The position numbers and the translations under genes were made by a program. From Bacteroides timonensis (lineage in GTDB: Bacteria; Bacteroidota; Bacteroidia; Bacteroidales; Bacteroidaceae), in assembly GCF_000513195.1 (NCBI RefSeq), contig NZ_CBVI010000028.1, positions 1 through 62,131 on the forward strand: a stretch of 62,131 bases of DNA, read 5' to 3'. The notes below the pieces were generated by a model that had not been told where the DNA came from, did no database searches, and was given only the letters and a program-made list of their open reading frames with translations. Positions 53,846-62,131 of this stretch are shown piece after piece; position 1 is the stretch's first letter, and each line of letters starts with the position of its first letter.

Positions 53846-55624
53846 ATGAAATCAAAACATATAATAGCTATTACAGCATTGACATTTGCAAGCTTGACTA
53901 GCTGTACTTCCGTATTGGATAAAGATGACCTGACAGCTGTCAGCGAAAAGGCAACATGGAATAGTGAAATTCTGGCTACAGCTTTTTTGGATAAATGCTA
54001 CAAAGATAATCTACCATCATTTAGTGGTGATTATTCTAAATATAGTGATGAAGGCAACGGAGGTGGTGATTTTATTCATGGCCGATTGACGGCGGTAGCT
54101 ACTGCCGGAGGTCCGTTAGGAGAACATTGGCCTTATGACAAGATATATACTATCAATGTTTTGTTAACAAGTATTGATGGAGGTAGTTTGTCCGAGGACA
54201 TCCGGAACCGTATAAAGGCACAAGCGCTTTTCTTACGTGCTTATCAGTATTTTGAGATGGTAAAAATTTATGGAGGTGTACCTTTGATTTTAACTCCGCA
54301 GGACAGACATAGTGACGATTTGTATGTTACTCGGAATACAGCAAAAGATTGTATTGACCAGATAGTGAAAGACCTTGATGATGCAGCGGCTTCATTGCCC
54401 AGTATTTGGGGTGAAAATGACTTTGGACGTATCACCAAAGGAGCAGCTATGGCTTTCAAAGGACGTGTGTTGATGACTTATGCCAGTAAGCAATTTAATC
54501 CGAACAATGACCGTACCCGTTGGCAGACAGCATACAATGCCTGCTTAGCGGCCCAAAAGGAACTGTCAGAGAACGGACAACGTGCTTTACATCCTGTTTA
54601 TAAGGAGATATGGACAAAAGAAACTACCTCTGAGACTGTAATCACTACCCGTTTTCTCGATCCGGTGCGTACACACAATTTCATGGCAGGACTTCGTCCG
54701 TTGGAGTTTTCGGTAGGAGCTACCGGTAACCACCATCCTACATTGGATATGGCACTTGCTTTCCCAATGGCTGATGGTACTACTCCAGGAGTAGATGTAG
54801 ATGGTGATGGTGTGAAGGAAGCTTTTGATCCTACTGCTACTGACGCTACCGGCATGTTCTGGTTGAACCGTGATCCCCGTTTCTACGATATCATCGTTTA
54901 CAATGGTGCTGAATATCCATTGAATGGTATGCCGGAATGGTTTCAAGGTTGTATGTATACTTACAAAGGTGGCGAAGATACTCACAGTCCGACTGGCACA
55001 GGATTTTATTCATGCAAGTTTTCTATCCCTGAAAAGACAGCTACTGAAGCCAAGGATCACGGTGACATGGACTGGATTGAAATGCGTTATGCAGAAGTGT
55101 TATTGAATCTTGCTGAATGTGCTGCGGAAGTAGGAAATAAATCTGATGAAGTTTATACTATCCTGAAAGATATTCGTAAAAGAGCCGGTATAACGGCCAA
55201 TGCGGACGGGCTCTATGGTTTAAAAGTAAATATGAGCCAACAAGAATTAGTTGATGCCGTTCTCTATGAACGCCGCATTGAATTGGCTTATGAGGGCAAA
55301 CGTTTCTGGGATTTGCTTCGTCGCAAAATATTCTCTGATATGCAAGGATATTCCCGTTACAGAATTGAAATACAAGTGAAGAATGAATATGCTACTATGG
55401 CACGAAGAGATTTTATAACTATGATAAAGAGCGATCCGGAATTGATGACAAAGAATTATTTTAAGTATTTCACTACTCAAACCTGGAGAATTGACGAAAC
55501 CTATCAATGGGACGTAAAAGACAGCTATTATTTCCAAGGATTGGCTCGTAAACATTTCGAACAGAATCCGAAATTGCAACAGACTATTGGTTGGGAAAGT
55601 GGTGACTTTGATCCATTAAAATAG
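53846..55624 (+). CDS. SusD/RagB glycan-binding lipoprotein 2
   Basis: A 592-residue lipoprotein starting MKSKHIIAI at 53846 (lipobox LTSC). SusD features: KATWNSEILATAFLDKCY, RIKAQALFLRAYQYFEMVKI, YGGVPLIL, MRYAEVLLNLAECAAEVG and YERRIELAYEGKRFWDLLR. It has the longer, insert-containing form of the family. It forms the lid of SusC 2. A terminator follows at 55676. Confidence 0.95.
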   Translation: MKSKHIIAITALTFASLTSCTSVLDKDDLTAVSEKATWNSEILATAFLDKCYKDNLPSFSGDYSKYSDEGNGGGDFIHGRLTAVATAGGPLGEHWPYDKIYTINVLLTSIDGGSLSEDIRNRIKAQALFLRAYQYFEMVKIYGGVPLILTPQDRHSDDLYVTRNTAKDCIDQIVKDLDDAAASLPSIWGENDFGRITKGAAMAFKGRVLMTYASKQFNPNNDRTRWQTAYNACLAAQKELSENGQRALHPVYKEIWTKETTSETVITTRFLDPVRTHNFMAGLRPLEFSVGATGNHHPTLDMALAFPMADGTTPGVDVDGDGVKEAFDPTATDATGMFWLNRDPRFYDIIVYNGAEYPLNGMPEWFQGCMYTYKGGEDTHSPTGTGFYSCKFSIPEKTATEAKDHGDMDWIEMRYAEVLLNLAECAAEVGNKSDEVYTILKDIRKRAGITANADGLYGLKVNMSQQELVDAVLYERRIELAYEGKRFWDLLRRKIFSDMQGYSRYRIEIQVKNEYATMARRDFITMIKSDPELMTKNYFKYFTTQTWRIDETYQWDVKDSYYFQGLARKHFEQNPKLQQTIGWESGDFDPLK

Positions 55625-55675
55625 TATACCAAAATACAGAATCTCTTAATTAAGGTATTTAGTTAAACCAATATT

Positions 55676-55718
55676 GAGCAAACTTTTACTCTCAGTAGTA
55701 GAAGTTTGCTCTTTTTTT
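55676..55718 (+). terminator. Terminator of second SusCD operon
   Basis: The perfect 10-bp arms GAGCAAACTT (55676-55685) and AAGTTTGCTC (55702-55711) are followed by seven T. Confidence 0.9.
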
Positions 55719-55809
55719 ACAAGCTTTTGAGACAATCTATATAATGGAAATCATTTTTTTCCTTTTCCTTTGTTACACCATTAATTAACTTTATTGAATA
55801 AGACAAAGA

Positions 55810-58269
55810 ATGAAGAACATTTATTATCTACTATGCCTTCTTTTCCCCTTATCCATTATGGGGCAGGAATCAACAGGCAAAAGCCAGTGGGTTTATTCGG
55901 ATGCTAACGGAAAGTTAGTGTATAAAGCCACTAAGAGAGGTGACCGGATTATCGACTTTTCACATGCCGGATATAAGGGCGGTGGTGTAACCTTGCCATA
56001 CGTTCCGGCAAAACTGACCGTACATCCTTTAGGAGAAAATGAAGATTGCACGGATTATATTCAAAAAGCCATTGATATGGTTTCCGCACTTCCCAAAGAT
56101 GCCGATGGCTTTCGGGGTGCAGTTCTGTTGGCACCGGGACGTTACGTATGTAACCGTTCTCTTCAGATAATGACAGATGGTGTCGTATTGCGCGGTAGCG
56201 GAAGTGATCCGAGTGGAAGCGTTATCGTCATGACCGGAGATAAGCATACAGCAATCGTGGTGAATAACGGCATCCGCCAACGTGCGGGTAATCGTTTAGG
56301 CGAAGCTGCTCCGGATGAAAAAAGCATAAAGGTGACTGACAAGTACATCCCTGCCGGTTCATATCGTTTGACGGTAACTGATGTTTCCGAACTTTCTGTC
56401 GGCGACAATATAGAAATACGCAAACCCGTAACCGAAAAATGGATCAAATATATGAAAATGAATGATTTGGTTCGTGACGGAAAACCTCAGACCTGGATAA
56501 AGGCAGGACGACAACTGATTGCCGAACGGACCATTGCAGGTATTGAAGGAAATACAATTGTGCTGAGTGTCCCGCTGGTAGACTCTTACGATGCGAAATT
56601 CACCGATGACAATACTACATTGGTAGTGACCAATAACATACAACGCCTCCGTCAGTGCGGTGTGGAGAATCTGCGCATCGAGTCACCCGCACAAGCGGTC
56701 AATCACGGGAAAGCATTATATTATGCACTAAGAATCAACGGAGAAGACTGTTGGGCAAAGGACATCAATGCATTGGAAACCATGGAGAGTATAGGTGTAG
56801 GCGGGCGACGAATTACTTTGCAGCAGATTAACGTAATCAGAAGGGCTTTGCACCAGGGAGCTTCCAAACCGGCGGAGTTTGCACCGAACGGAGGACAAAT
56901 TCTGATTGACCGTTGTTCGGTAGAGGGAGATAACATCTGGTTTGTGGCACTTGGCGCCGGACAAACAGGGCCTATTGTATTCCTTAATTGCAACTTCAAA
57001 GGAAATGGCCGTATAGAAGGACATCAACGCTGGAGTACAGGTTTATTGCTTGACAATTGTAATTTACCGGGCGGAGGTATTGATTTCAAGAACCGTGGTT
57101 CCATGGGTTCCGGTCATGGTTGGGGCACAGCCTGGTCTGTTGCCTGGAATTGCTTGGCGAAGAGTTATGTAAATCAGATTCCCCCGGGCACTTATAACTG
57201 GGTAATAGGCAGTAAAGGAGAAAGTACTCCGTTGCGTCGTCCCTTCAATCAGTCCGGTCCTACGTTGCCGGTAGGTGTTTTCGACTCGCATGATACTCCG
57301 GTTGCCCCTCGAAGTCTTTATCTGGCGCAATTGAAGGAGCGTTTGGGCGAATCTGCATTGCAAGCCATTGGATATGGGGCTACCGTGCAGTTACCTTCCC
57401 CTGTCCGTTCCGACTATGTTTTTCAGGGAGGTATGCAAGCCTCTCGCGAGTTAACGGGAAAAGATTATAGAGCTATACACGAATATATGCGTGCCTTGGG
57501 TTGGGACTATTCTGAACATCCCAATATCTCGAAAAACGACCATTATGACGGTGTGCATTGTGAAGTTCTTTTTGATGCTGCCCTGCAGCAATATGTTTTC
57601 AAATTCACCAATCATGCCAATGCCGGGGCTTTGGACAGTGACCGGGGAAGATTACTGAGTGACCGCCAGCGCAATGAGATGAAAAGCCAGACAAACCATG
57701 ATTGGTATCATCTGAACGGAAACTGGAACGAGTGGCAACGGCTGGAATGGAAACTCCGCATACCCAAAGGTTTCCAACCCACCACCAAGTTCTGTCATCT
57801 TCACCAACTGAAGGCGCAGGAAGGTAATAATGGCGCACCACTCATTACTATCAGTACCCGTTGCGATGAAGACGGAGGGAATAAGCGTGTACAAGTAATT
57901 CATACAGGCGACACACGAACGTCCGGCAAGGGTGTTATTATAGACAACCTTCCGCTTGCCGACTTTGAAGATGAATGGATACAAGTGGAGACAGAAATGC
58001 ATTATACCCATCATGGCACATTCCGCATCAAACTGACCCGTATCAGCGATGGGAAAGTGCTTGCCGACCAATCTTTCGCAGATGTAGACTTATGGAGGAA
58101 GGGGGCGACAAGTATCCGGAATAAATTTGGTATTTATCGCAGTCTGGGGCGGAAAATGCAAAGTGCATCCGACAGACCCGATAACGGACTTAAAGATGAA
58201 AGCCTACAGTTGGCTGATTTCAAAGTTTATGAAGCGCATACCAATCCGAATCCTCAGCCGCACGACTAA
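55810..58269 (+). CDS. Beta-helix lyase-like protein with C-terminal jelly roll
   Basis: An 819-residue exported protein (signal ending SIMGQ). Residues about 60-500 form a right-handed beta-helix of the pectate-lyase superfamily (AVLLAPGRYVCNRSLQIMTDGVVLRGSG, VENLRIES, CSVEGDNIWFVALGAGQTGP, MGSGHGWGTAWSVAWNCLA). Residues about 540-819 form a second beta-sandwich module like DUF4955 or jelly-roll lyases (WQRLEWKLRIPKGFQP, FGIYRSLG, LKDESLQLADFKVYEA). Two potential catalytic modules on one chain suggest attack on a complex uronate polysaccharide. The exact lyase family is not assignable by eye. Confidence 0.75.
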   Translation: MKNIYYLLCLLFPLSIMGQESTGKSQWVYSDANGKLVYKATKRGDRIIDFSHAGYKGGGVTLPYVPAKLTVHPLGENEDCTDYIQKAIDMVSALPKDADGFRGAVLLAPGRYVCNRSLQIMTDGVVLRGSGSDPSGSVIVMTGDKHTAIVVNNGIRQRAGNRLGEAAPDEKSIKVTDKYIPAGSYRLTVTDVSELSVGDNIEIRKPVTEKWIKYMKMNDLVRDGKPQTWIKAGRQLIAERTIAGIEGNTIVLSVPLVDSYDAKFTDDNTTLVVTNNIQRLRQCGVENLRIESPAQAVNHGKALYYALRINGEDCWAKDINALETMESIGVGGRRITLQQINVIRRALHQGASKPAEFAPNGGQILIDRCSVEGDNIWFVALGAGQTGPIVFLNCNFKGNGRIEGHQRWSTGLLLDNCNLPGGGIDFKNRGSMGSGHGWGTAWSVAWNCLAKSYVNQIPPGTYNWVIGSKGESTPLRRPFNQSGPTLPVGVFDSHDTPVAPRSLYLAQLKERLGESALQAIGYGATVQLPSPVRSDYVFQGGMQASRELTGKDYRAIHEYMRALGWDYSEHPNISKNDHYDGVHCEVLFDAALQQYVFKFTNHANAGALDSDRGRLLSDRQRNEMKSQTNHDWYHLNGNWNEWQRLEWKLRIPKGFQPTTKFCHLHQLKAQEGNNGAPLITISTRCDEDGGNKRVQVIHTGDTRTSGKGVIIDNLPLADFEDEWIQVETEMHYTHHGTFRIKLTRISDGKVLADQSFADVDLWRKGATSIRNKFGIYRSLGRKMQSASDRPDNGLKDESLQLADFKVYEAHTNPNPQPHD

Positions 58270-58298
58270 TCGTTTTTTCAGAAAATGACCTATAAAAA

Positions 58299-58422
58299 TC
58301 ATTTTGTCATAGTTGACAAAATGATAATTCTATTGTCTCAGATTCCTTTCTTTCCGCCCAACGGTGGGGGAAAAAGAAAGAACGCAAGCATTCCTTATTA
58401 AAGAAGTGCGGAAAGAAAGGAA
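58299..58422. repeat. Two nested-scale inverted repeats after lyase gene
   Basis: There is a dyad TCATTTTGTCA / TGACAAAATGA at 58299-58309 and 58314-58324, then a perfect 15-bp pair TTCCTTTCTTTCCGC (58343-58357) and GCGGAAAGAAAGGAA (58408-58422). Either may terminate the lyase transcript. The gap 58270-58975 contains these, arrays E and F and the next promoter, with no gene. Confidence 0.75.
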
Positions 58423-58570
58423 AAGGGGACAGAATTACAAAAAGGGATGCAATGACTGTTGTATCTTAAATAAAAATAATATCTTTCATGCGCTTTATGT
58501 GTGAAAATAATATTTTTCCTCCGAATACTTTCCCGATATAACCAGAAAAGAATATAACCCGATAAGTAAA

Positions 58571-58658
58571 GGGCTACACCTTATATCCGAGATGGTGTCA
58601 CCCTTTATGCAATATGGCTACACCCTTTCGGGCATAAGGTGTAGCCTTATCACGAAAA
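58571..58658. repeat. 22-bp-period array E
   Basis: Units start at 58571, 58593, 58615 and 58637. The core GGCTACACCTT / GGTGTCACCCTTT / GGCTACACCCTTT is followed in the last unit by the inverted form AAGGTGTAGCC, still in 22-bp register. Confidence 0.85.
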
Positions 58659-58806
58659 AGAATGTTAGTTTTGCCCGAAAAGAAGGTATGTTAAGGGGAA
58701 ATACATGGTTTGTTTTGGGTAAACAGACCGTCTGTTCCGGTCAGATAGACCATCTGTTTGGGAAAAACAGATGCTTAGTCTGGCTAAAAGATCGTTTTCT
58801 CCTCAA
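58653..58806. repeat. 22-bp-period array F
   Basis: Weak to strong units start at 58653, 58675, 58697, 58719, 58741, 58763 and 58785, joined end to end with array E. The best units carry CAGACCGTCTG (an 11-bp dyad centred at 58729) and AGACCATCT (dyad centred at 58751, exactly 22 bp on). Outer units are degraded. Confidence 0.7.
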
Positions 58807-58834
58807 AGCCCTGTTAGAATAATCGCCCATAGTA

Positions 58835-58842
58835 TATCTTTG
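58835..58842 (+). promoter_or_regulatory. -7 element for second beta-helix gene
   Basis: TATCTTTG, 134 bp upstream of the ATG at 58976 and directly after the repeat arrays. Confidence 0.45.
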
Positions 58843-58975
58843 TGTTGATGAAATGCTATAATCTTTGTCATCTTGAAACAGAGCGATACAATATTACAAG
58901 GAAATGAGATAACACTACAAAATGAAGAGAAGAAATCTCCCTTTCTTTACATATCACAAAAAGTAATAAATACAT

Positions 58976-60844
58976 ATGAAATCACAACTTGTATCTTTAT
59001 GTATCGGGAGCTTATGTTTTGTAGGCAGTTACTCCCTTAATGCCCAGGAAAGTTGGCAATCGCAACTCGTTATTCAGGATGAATCTGGAAGCCTGACTTA
59101 TAAGAAAGATAATGATGGTTTTGTCATTCCGGATTTTAGTCAGGCAGGATACGGGAATGGAAAAGACATTCCTGTGGTCAGTTTGCCGGAACGCACCATT
59201 ACTCTCAGGCCTCTGGAGGACAAGGAAGCCGACAATACGCAACATATACAGAAAGCCATTGACGAAGTAGGAAAATATGCTTTGGACGCAGAGGGTATCA
59301 GAGGAGTCGTATTGCTGAAAGCCGGACGATATAATGTGGACGGGACGTTAAACCTGACATACGACGGAGTCATTTTGCGTGGCGAAGGTAATTGCTTCTC
59401 GGACAATGATTCCACGGTTCTCTACGGAAGAAATGCGGCAGAAAAGGCTAAACGGCTTATTTTAATGGGAAATTCCTCTGCGCACAATTGGGGAAATGGG
59501 AAAGGTGATGCTCAGGTAAATATTGTAACACAGAAGGTGATGCCCGGCGATTATTCCTTTCAGGTGGAAGATGCAAGCGCCTATCAGGCAGGCGACTTGA
59601 TTTGTATTAAATATCCTACCACAACAGCTTGGCTGGAAGCAGTCTGGTATGGCGGCAATACAAAGCGCGACACAGATGAAAGCAAGAAATGGAAAACTAA
59701 GGATATTGATATTTCCTATCATCGCTACGTCACCAAAGTGGAAGGAAATATGATTGAAGTGGATGCTCCCATATTTTATGCGCTCGACGTACAGTATGCC
59801 CAGGCATATATCTACAAGATTTCAAATCCGGGAACAATCCGCCACAATGTAGGCATTGAGAATCTGCACATCTCTTTTGAAAGAAGTCCGGAGAATTCTA
59901 CGGCTAACGTCGATCAGAATTGTATCTATATGAGTTCGTTGGAGAATTCATGGGTGAAAGGTGTTTCAATGTCCGGTTTTGTTCATGCGGGTATTAAAAC
60001 GACTTCCACTACGAGGAGTACAATTGAAGATTGCTATGCTATTGATCCCTCCGGACTTTGTACGGGAGGTACGTATTATAATTTTGAGAATTACCATCGT
60101 TCACAACTCATCTTATTGAAAAACTGCTATGCCCGTAACGGGCGTCATCACTATATCTCTAATGGCTGTGCCTCCACCAGCGGTATTGTTGTGTTGAATT
60201 TCCATTCGGAACTTTCCCTTGCACAAGCTGAGGGACATCGGTTGTGGTCGCAGGGGATTTTGTTTGATAACTGGATGGAATTGGGAACTATAAAATCAAA
60301 TGCCGGGAAAATAGGTATGTATCTGCGTGACAATATGGGAAGCGGTCACGGATGGGGAGGCACCAACAGCGTATTCTGGAATTGTGATGTACAAGACGGT
60401 GCCATTTATCTGGATAAAGTGCCTACGGGACAAAATTATGCTATCGGATGCACTGCTAAGACAATACGGAGATACCGCAACAATATGAGTGAATATACCA
60501 ATGGATATATAGAAGGGCAGAATCGTAAAGGCTTGCAGCCCGCATCACTCTATGAGGCTCAGAGGGCGGCAAGAGGCATCTCTACGGGGCTAATACCTGA
60601 AACAGGCAGAGAAGATATCCCGCACATTATTGTGGAAACAAATCGTGTGAGAGTAAAATCGCTAAAAGATGCATGGATATCTATTTACACGACTCATGGA
60701 AGCATGGTGCAGATGCTCAAATCTTCTTCTGACAATTGGGTGGAGAGTATGCCATTGAATGATGATTTTTACGTAGTTCGTGTGCACGAAGCCGGCCAGA
60801 AAGCTTATAGCCGGAAGGTTCTGATAAGAACTGTCGGAAAATAA
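58976..60844 (+). CDS. Beta-helix lyase-like protein, paralogue
   Basis: A 622-residue exported protein (signal ending SLNAQ). It is clearly related to the N-terminal module of the 55810 protein (LTYKKDNDGFVIPDFSQAGY, HIQKAIDEV, GVVLLKAGRYNVDG, NMGSGHGWGGTNSVFWNCD) but lacks the C-terminal jelly roll, ending instead in a short beta domain like a sorting tail (AWISIYTTHGSMVQML). It probably acts on the same polysaccharide. The alginate-lyase-type gene follows after 37 bp, in one operon. Confidence 0.78.
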   Translation: MKSQLVSLCIGSLCFVGSYSLNAQESWQSQLVIQDESGSLTYKKDNDGFVIPDFSQAGYGNGKDIPVVSLPERTITLRPLEDKEADNTQHIQKAIDEVGKYALDAEGIRGVVLLKAGRYNVDGTLNLTYDGVILRGEGNCFSDNDSTVLYGRNAAEKAKRLILMGNSSAHNWGNGKGDAQVNIVTQKVMPGDYSFQVEDASAYQAGDLICIKYPTTTAWLEAVWYGGNTKRDTDESKKWKTKDIDISYHRYVTKVEGNMIEVDAPIFYALDVQYAQAYIYKISNPGTIRHNVGIENLHISFERSPENSTANVDQNCIYMSSLENSWVKGVSMSGFVHAGIKTTSTTRSTIEDCYAIDPSGLCTGGTYYNFENYHRSQLILLKNCYARNGRHHYISNGCASTSGIVVLNFHSELSLAQAEGHRLWSQGILFDNWMELGTIKSNAGKIGMYLRDNMGSGHGWGGTNSVFWNCDVQDGAIYLDKVPTGQNYAIGCTAKTIRRYRNNMSEYTNGYIEGQNRKGLQPASLYEAQRAARGISTGLIPETGREDIPHIIVETNRVRVKSLKDAWISIYTTHGSMVQMLKSSSDNWVESMPLNDDFYVVRVHEAGQKAYSRKVLIRTVGK

Positions 60845-60881
60845 TATAATTATAATATCAGCAATAAATTTCTTAACGATT

Positions 60882-61997
60882 ATGACTAAAAGAACTTTTT
60901 TCTCACTCCTGTATGCGTTGATATGTACTGTTAGTTTCGGACAGAAATTCGCACATCCCGGAATGTTACACGCGACCTCTGATCTTGAATTCATGAAAGC
61001 CAAGATCCTTGCAGGCGAGGAGCCTTGGAAGGAAGCATGGACCCAGCTCAAGTCATCGGAAATTGCTTCGCTCAATTATAAACCGACTCCTTTTAAGGTT
61101 GTAGATAACGGACCTTATAATAAACCCGATAATGGAGGGAAAGAGTTTGTACGTGATGGTGCGGCAGCCTATACCATGGCTTTACAATGGTATGTGGAAG
61201 GGGATAAAGCTTATGCGGAAAAGGCTATCGAAATATTCAATGCTTGGGCTCAGACTCTTGATTCGGTCGTAAATCACAACCGTCAATTAAAGGTGGGTAC
61301 GGCGGGAATCAAATATCTCAATGCTGCCGAGATAATAAAACATACTTATAAGGGCTGGAATGCCAAAGATCGTAAAGCATTTGAAGATATGGTCATCAAT
61401 ATCTGGTATCCGGTGATAAAGGATTGGACGCCTCGTTATAATGGCAATTGGGATGCTGCCAACGGACAAACACTTATGTGTATAGGCATTTTCCTTGACC
61501 GACGGGATATTTTTGATACTGCCTGTAAGCAGCTTACCGATGGTAATACGAATGGGGCTATCAAAAATTATTTTTATGAAAGCGGACAATGCCAGGAGAG
61601 TGGACGTGACCAACAACATGTACAGATGGGCCTTGCTTTCCTTGCTTGTGTCGCTGAAATTGCCTGGAATCAAGATATAGACTTATATGGAGCGTTCGAC
61701 AATCGCCTCTACAAAGGATTTGAGTATACGGCCCGATACATGTCCGGCGAAGAAGTTCCTCATGTGCAGTATATCACTTGGTTTGGAAAGTCGGTCTATG
61801 GACCTGAGATCTCATCCAAACAACGGGAGAAGATCTGTCCTGCCTGGGAACGGGCTTATCATCATTATCATGACCGTAAAGGAATGGATATGCCGTACAC
61901 TCGTAAGATGATTCAAAAAAGTCGTCCGGAAGGAACGGACAATCAATCGTTTATGCCTTGGGCGTCGCTGACCAGTATAGGTTTCCCTGTCCGATAA
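60882..61997 (+). CDS. Alginate-lyase-superfamily enzyme
   Basis: A 371-residue protein with a signal peptide (ending VSFGQ) and an alpha/alpha-barrel of the alginate-lyase superfamily: HPGMLHATSDLEFMKAKI, NNG-like DNGGKEFVRDG, NHNRQLKVGTAG, NGNWDAANGQTLMCIGIF and SGQCQESGRDQQHVQMGLA, the last holding family-typical histidine and arginine. It would cleave a 1,4-linked uronan by beta-elimination in the periplasm or at the surface. PL38-type enzymes share this build, but the family number and substrate (alginate, glucuronan or other) cannot be fixed here. Confidence 0.83.
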   Translation: MTKRTFFSLLYALICTVSFGQKFAHPGMLHATSDLEFMKAKILAGEEPWKEAWTQLKSSEIASLNYKPTPFKVVDNGPYNKPDNGGKEFVRDGAAAYTMALQWYVEGDKAYAEKAIEIFNAWAQTLDSVVNHNRQLKVGTAGIKYLNAAEIIKHTYKGWNAKDRKAFEDMVINIWYPVIKDWTPRYNGNWDAANGQTLMCIGIFLDRRDIFDTACKQLTDGNTNGAIKNYFYESGQCQESGRDQQHVQMGLAFLACVAEIAWNQDIDLYGAFDNRLYKGFEYTARYMSGEEVPHVQYITWFGKSVYGPEISSKQREKICPAWERAYHHYHDRKGMDMPYTRKMIQKSRPEGTDNQSFMPWASLTSIGFPVR

Positions 61998-62062
61998 GAC
62001 TTTCCTTTATTGATTATTCTGTAGCGAAGTGCAATAAATAAGACTCCACGAAGAACCCCTGC

Positions 62063-62131
62063 GGAACGTTTATTTCTCAGGCAAGAAACGTTCATTTCTT
62101 GCCTGTGAACATATTGTTCCTTAAAACGGAA
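62063..62131. repeat. 22-bp-period array G (runs off window)
   Basis: Units start at 62063, 62085 and 62107, and a further unit begins at 62129. Cores are GGAACGTTTATTTC, GAAACGTTCATTTC and GAACATATTG. Between the first two units lies the dyad GGCAAGAAA...TTTCTTGCC. The array continues past the end of the sequence. Confidence 0.7.

Noticed and set aside
58592..58822. Plus-strand frame of 76 codons across arrays E and F
   Set aside because: It simply translates the tandem repeats and has no start signal.
1..62131. tRNA, rRNA or tmRNA genes
   Set aside because: No cloverleaf, rRNA core or tmRNA tag sequence was recognised by eye; a covariance-model scan would be decisive.

Overview
The window looks like a chromosomal segment of a gut Bacteroides. 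Housekeeping genes (udk, smpB, metH, mnmA, dsbD) sit among SusC/SusD pairs, NigD-like, DUF4251 and DUF2490 proteins. Many genes are preceded by the Bacteroides -7 element TAnnTTTG, and strong Shine-Dalgarno sequences are rare. I cannot name the species.

Layout. 1-3.0 kb: the tail of a dead IS5-type transposase, then an overlapping leftward three-gene cassette (winged-helix protein, AbiEii-like nucleotidyltransferase, metallophosphoesterase) whose promoter lies within an inverted repeat. 3.2-16.1 kb: mostly core genes, including a LruC-domain lipoprotein, a chloramphenicol-acetyltransferase-like protein with dsbD, udk with an MltF-like transglycosylase, and a probable nigD-like/yip1/smpB/metH operon. 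16.1-19.6 kb: an accessory stretch with repeats, a LacI fragment, a DMP19-like protein and an AlbA/Schlafen-type ATPase. 19.6-38.5 kb: a lone pectate lyase, a conserved pair (Fe-S scaffold-like plus GGGtGRT protein), a creD module, a frameshifted DUF3795 gene, kdgK, an NhaC antiporter, an orphan LuxR regulator, mnmA, metY, an S41 peptidase homologue with a changed active-site motif, an esterase, a CorC/HlyC protein and an NlpE-like lipoprotein. 38.5-62.1 kb: a polysaccharide utilization locus with GH2, a tyrosine recombinase, two SusC/SusD pairs, a FAS1 lipoprotein, a SusE/F-like lipoprotein, a barrel-less TonB plug protein, two related beta-helix proteins and an alginate-lyase-superfamily enzyme.

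How the genes work together. The utilization locus would bind a uronate-containing glycan at the outer membrane, import it through SusC/D and cleave it by lyase and GH2 chemistry. KdgK, 15 kb away, could phosphorylate the 2-keto-3-deoxy sugar acids that lyases generate. The substrate is inferred, and no regulator of the locus is visible.

The most unusual pattern is a set of at least seven intergenic arrays (near 6.2, 16.6, 19.2, 31.8, 58.6, 58.7 and 62.1 kb). Each has its own sequence, but all have a 22-bp period (11 bp in one). Several units are dyad-symmetric or occur inverted. The constant is the period, not the sequence, so searches by sequence similarity would not group them.
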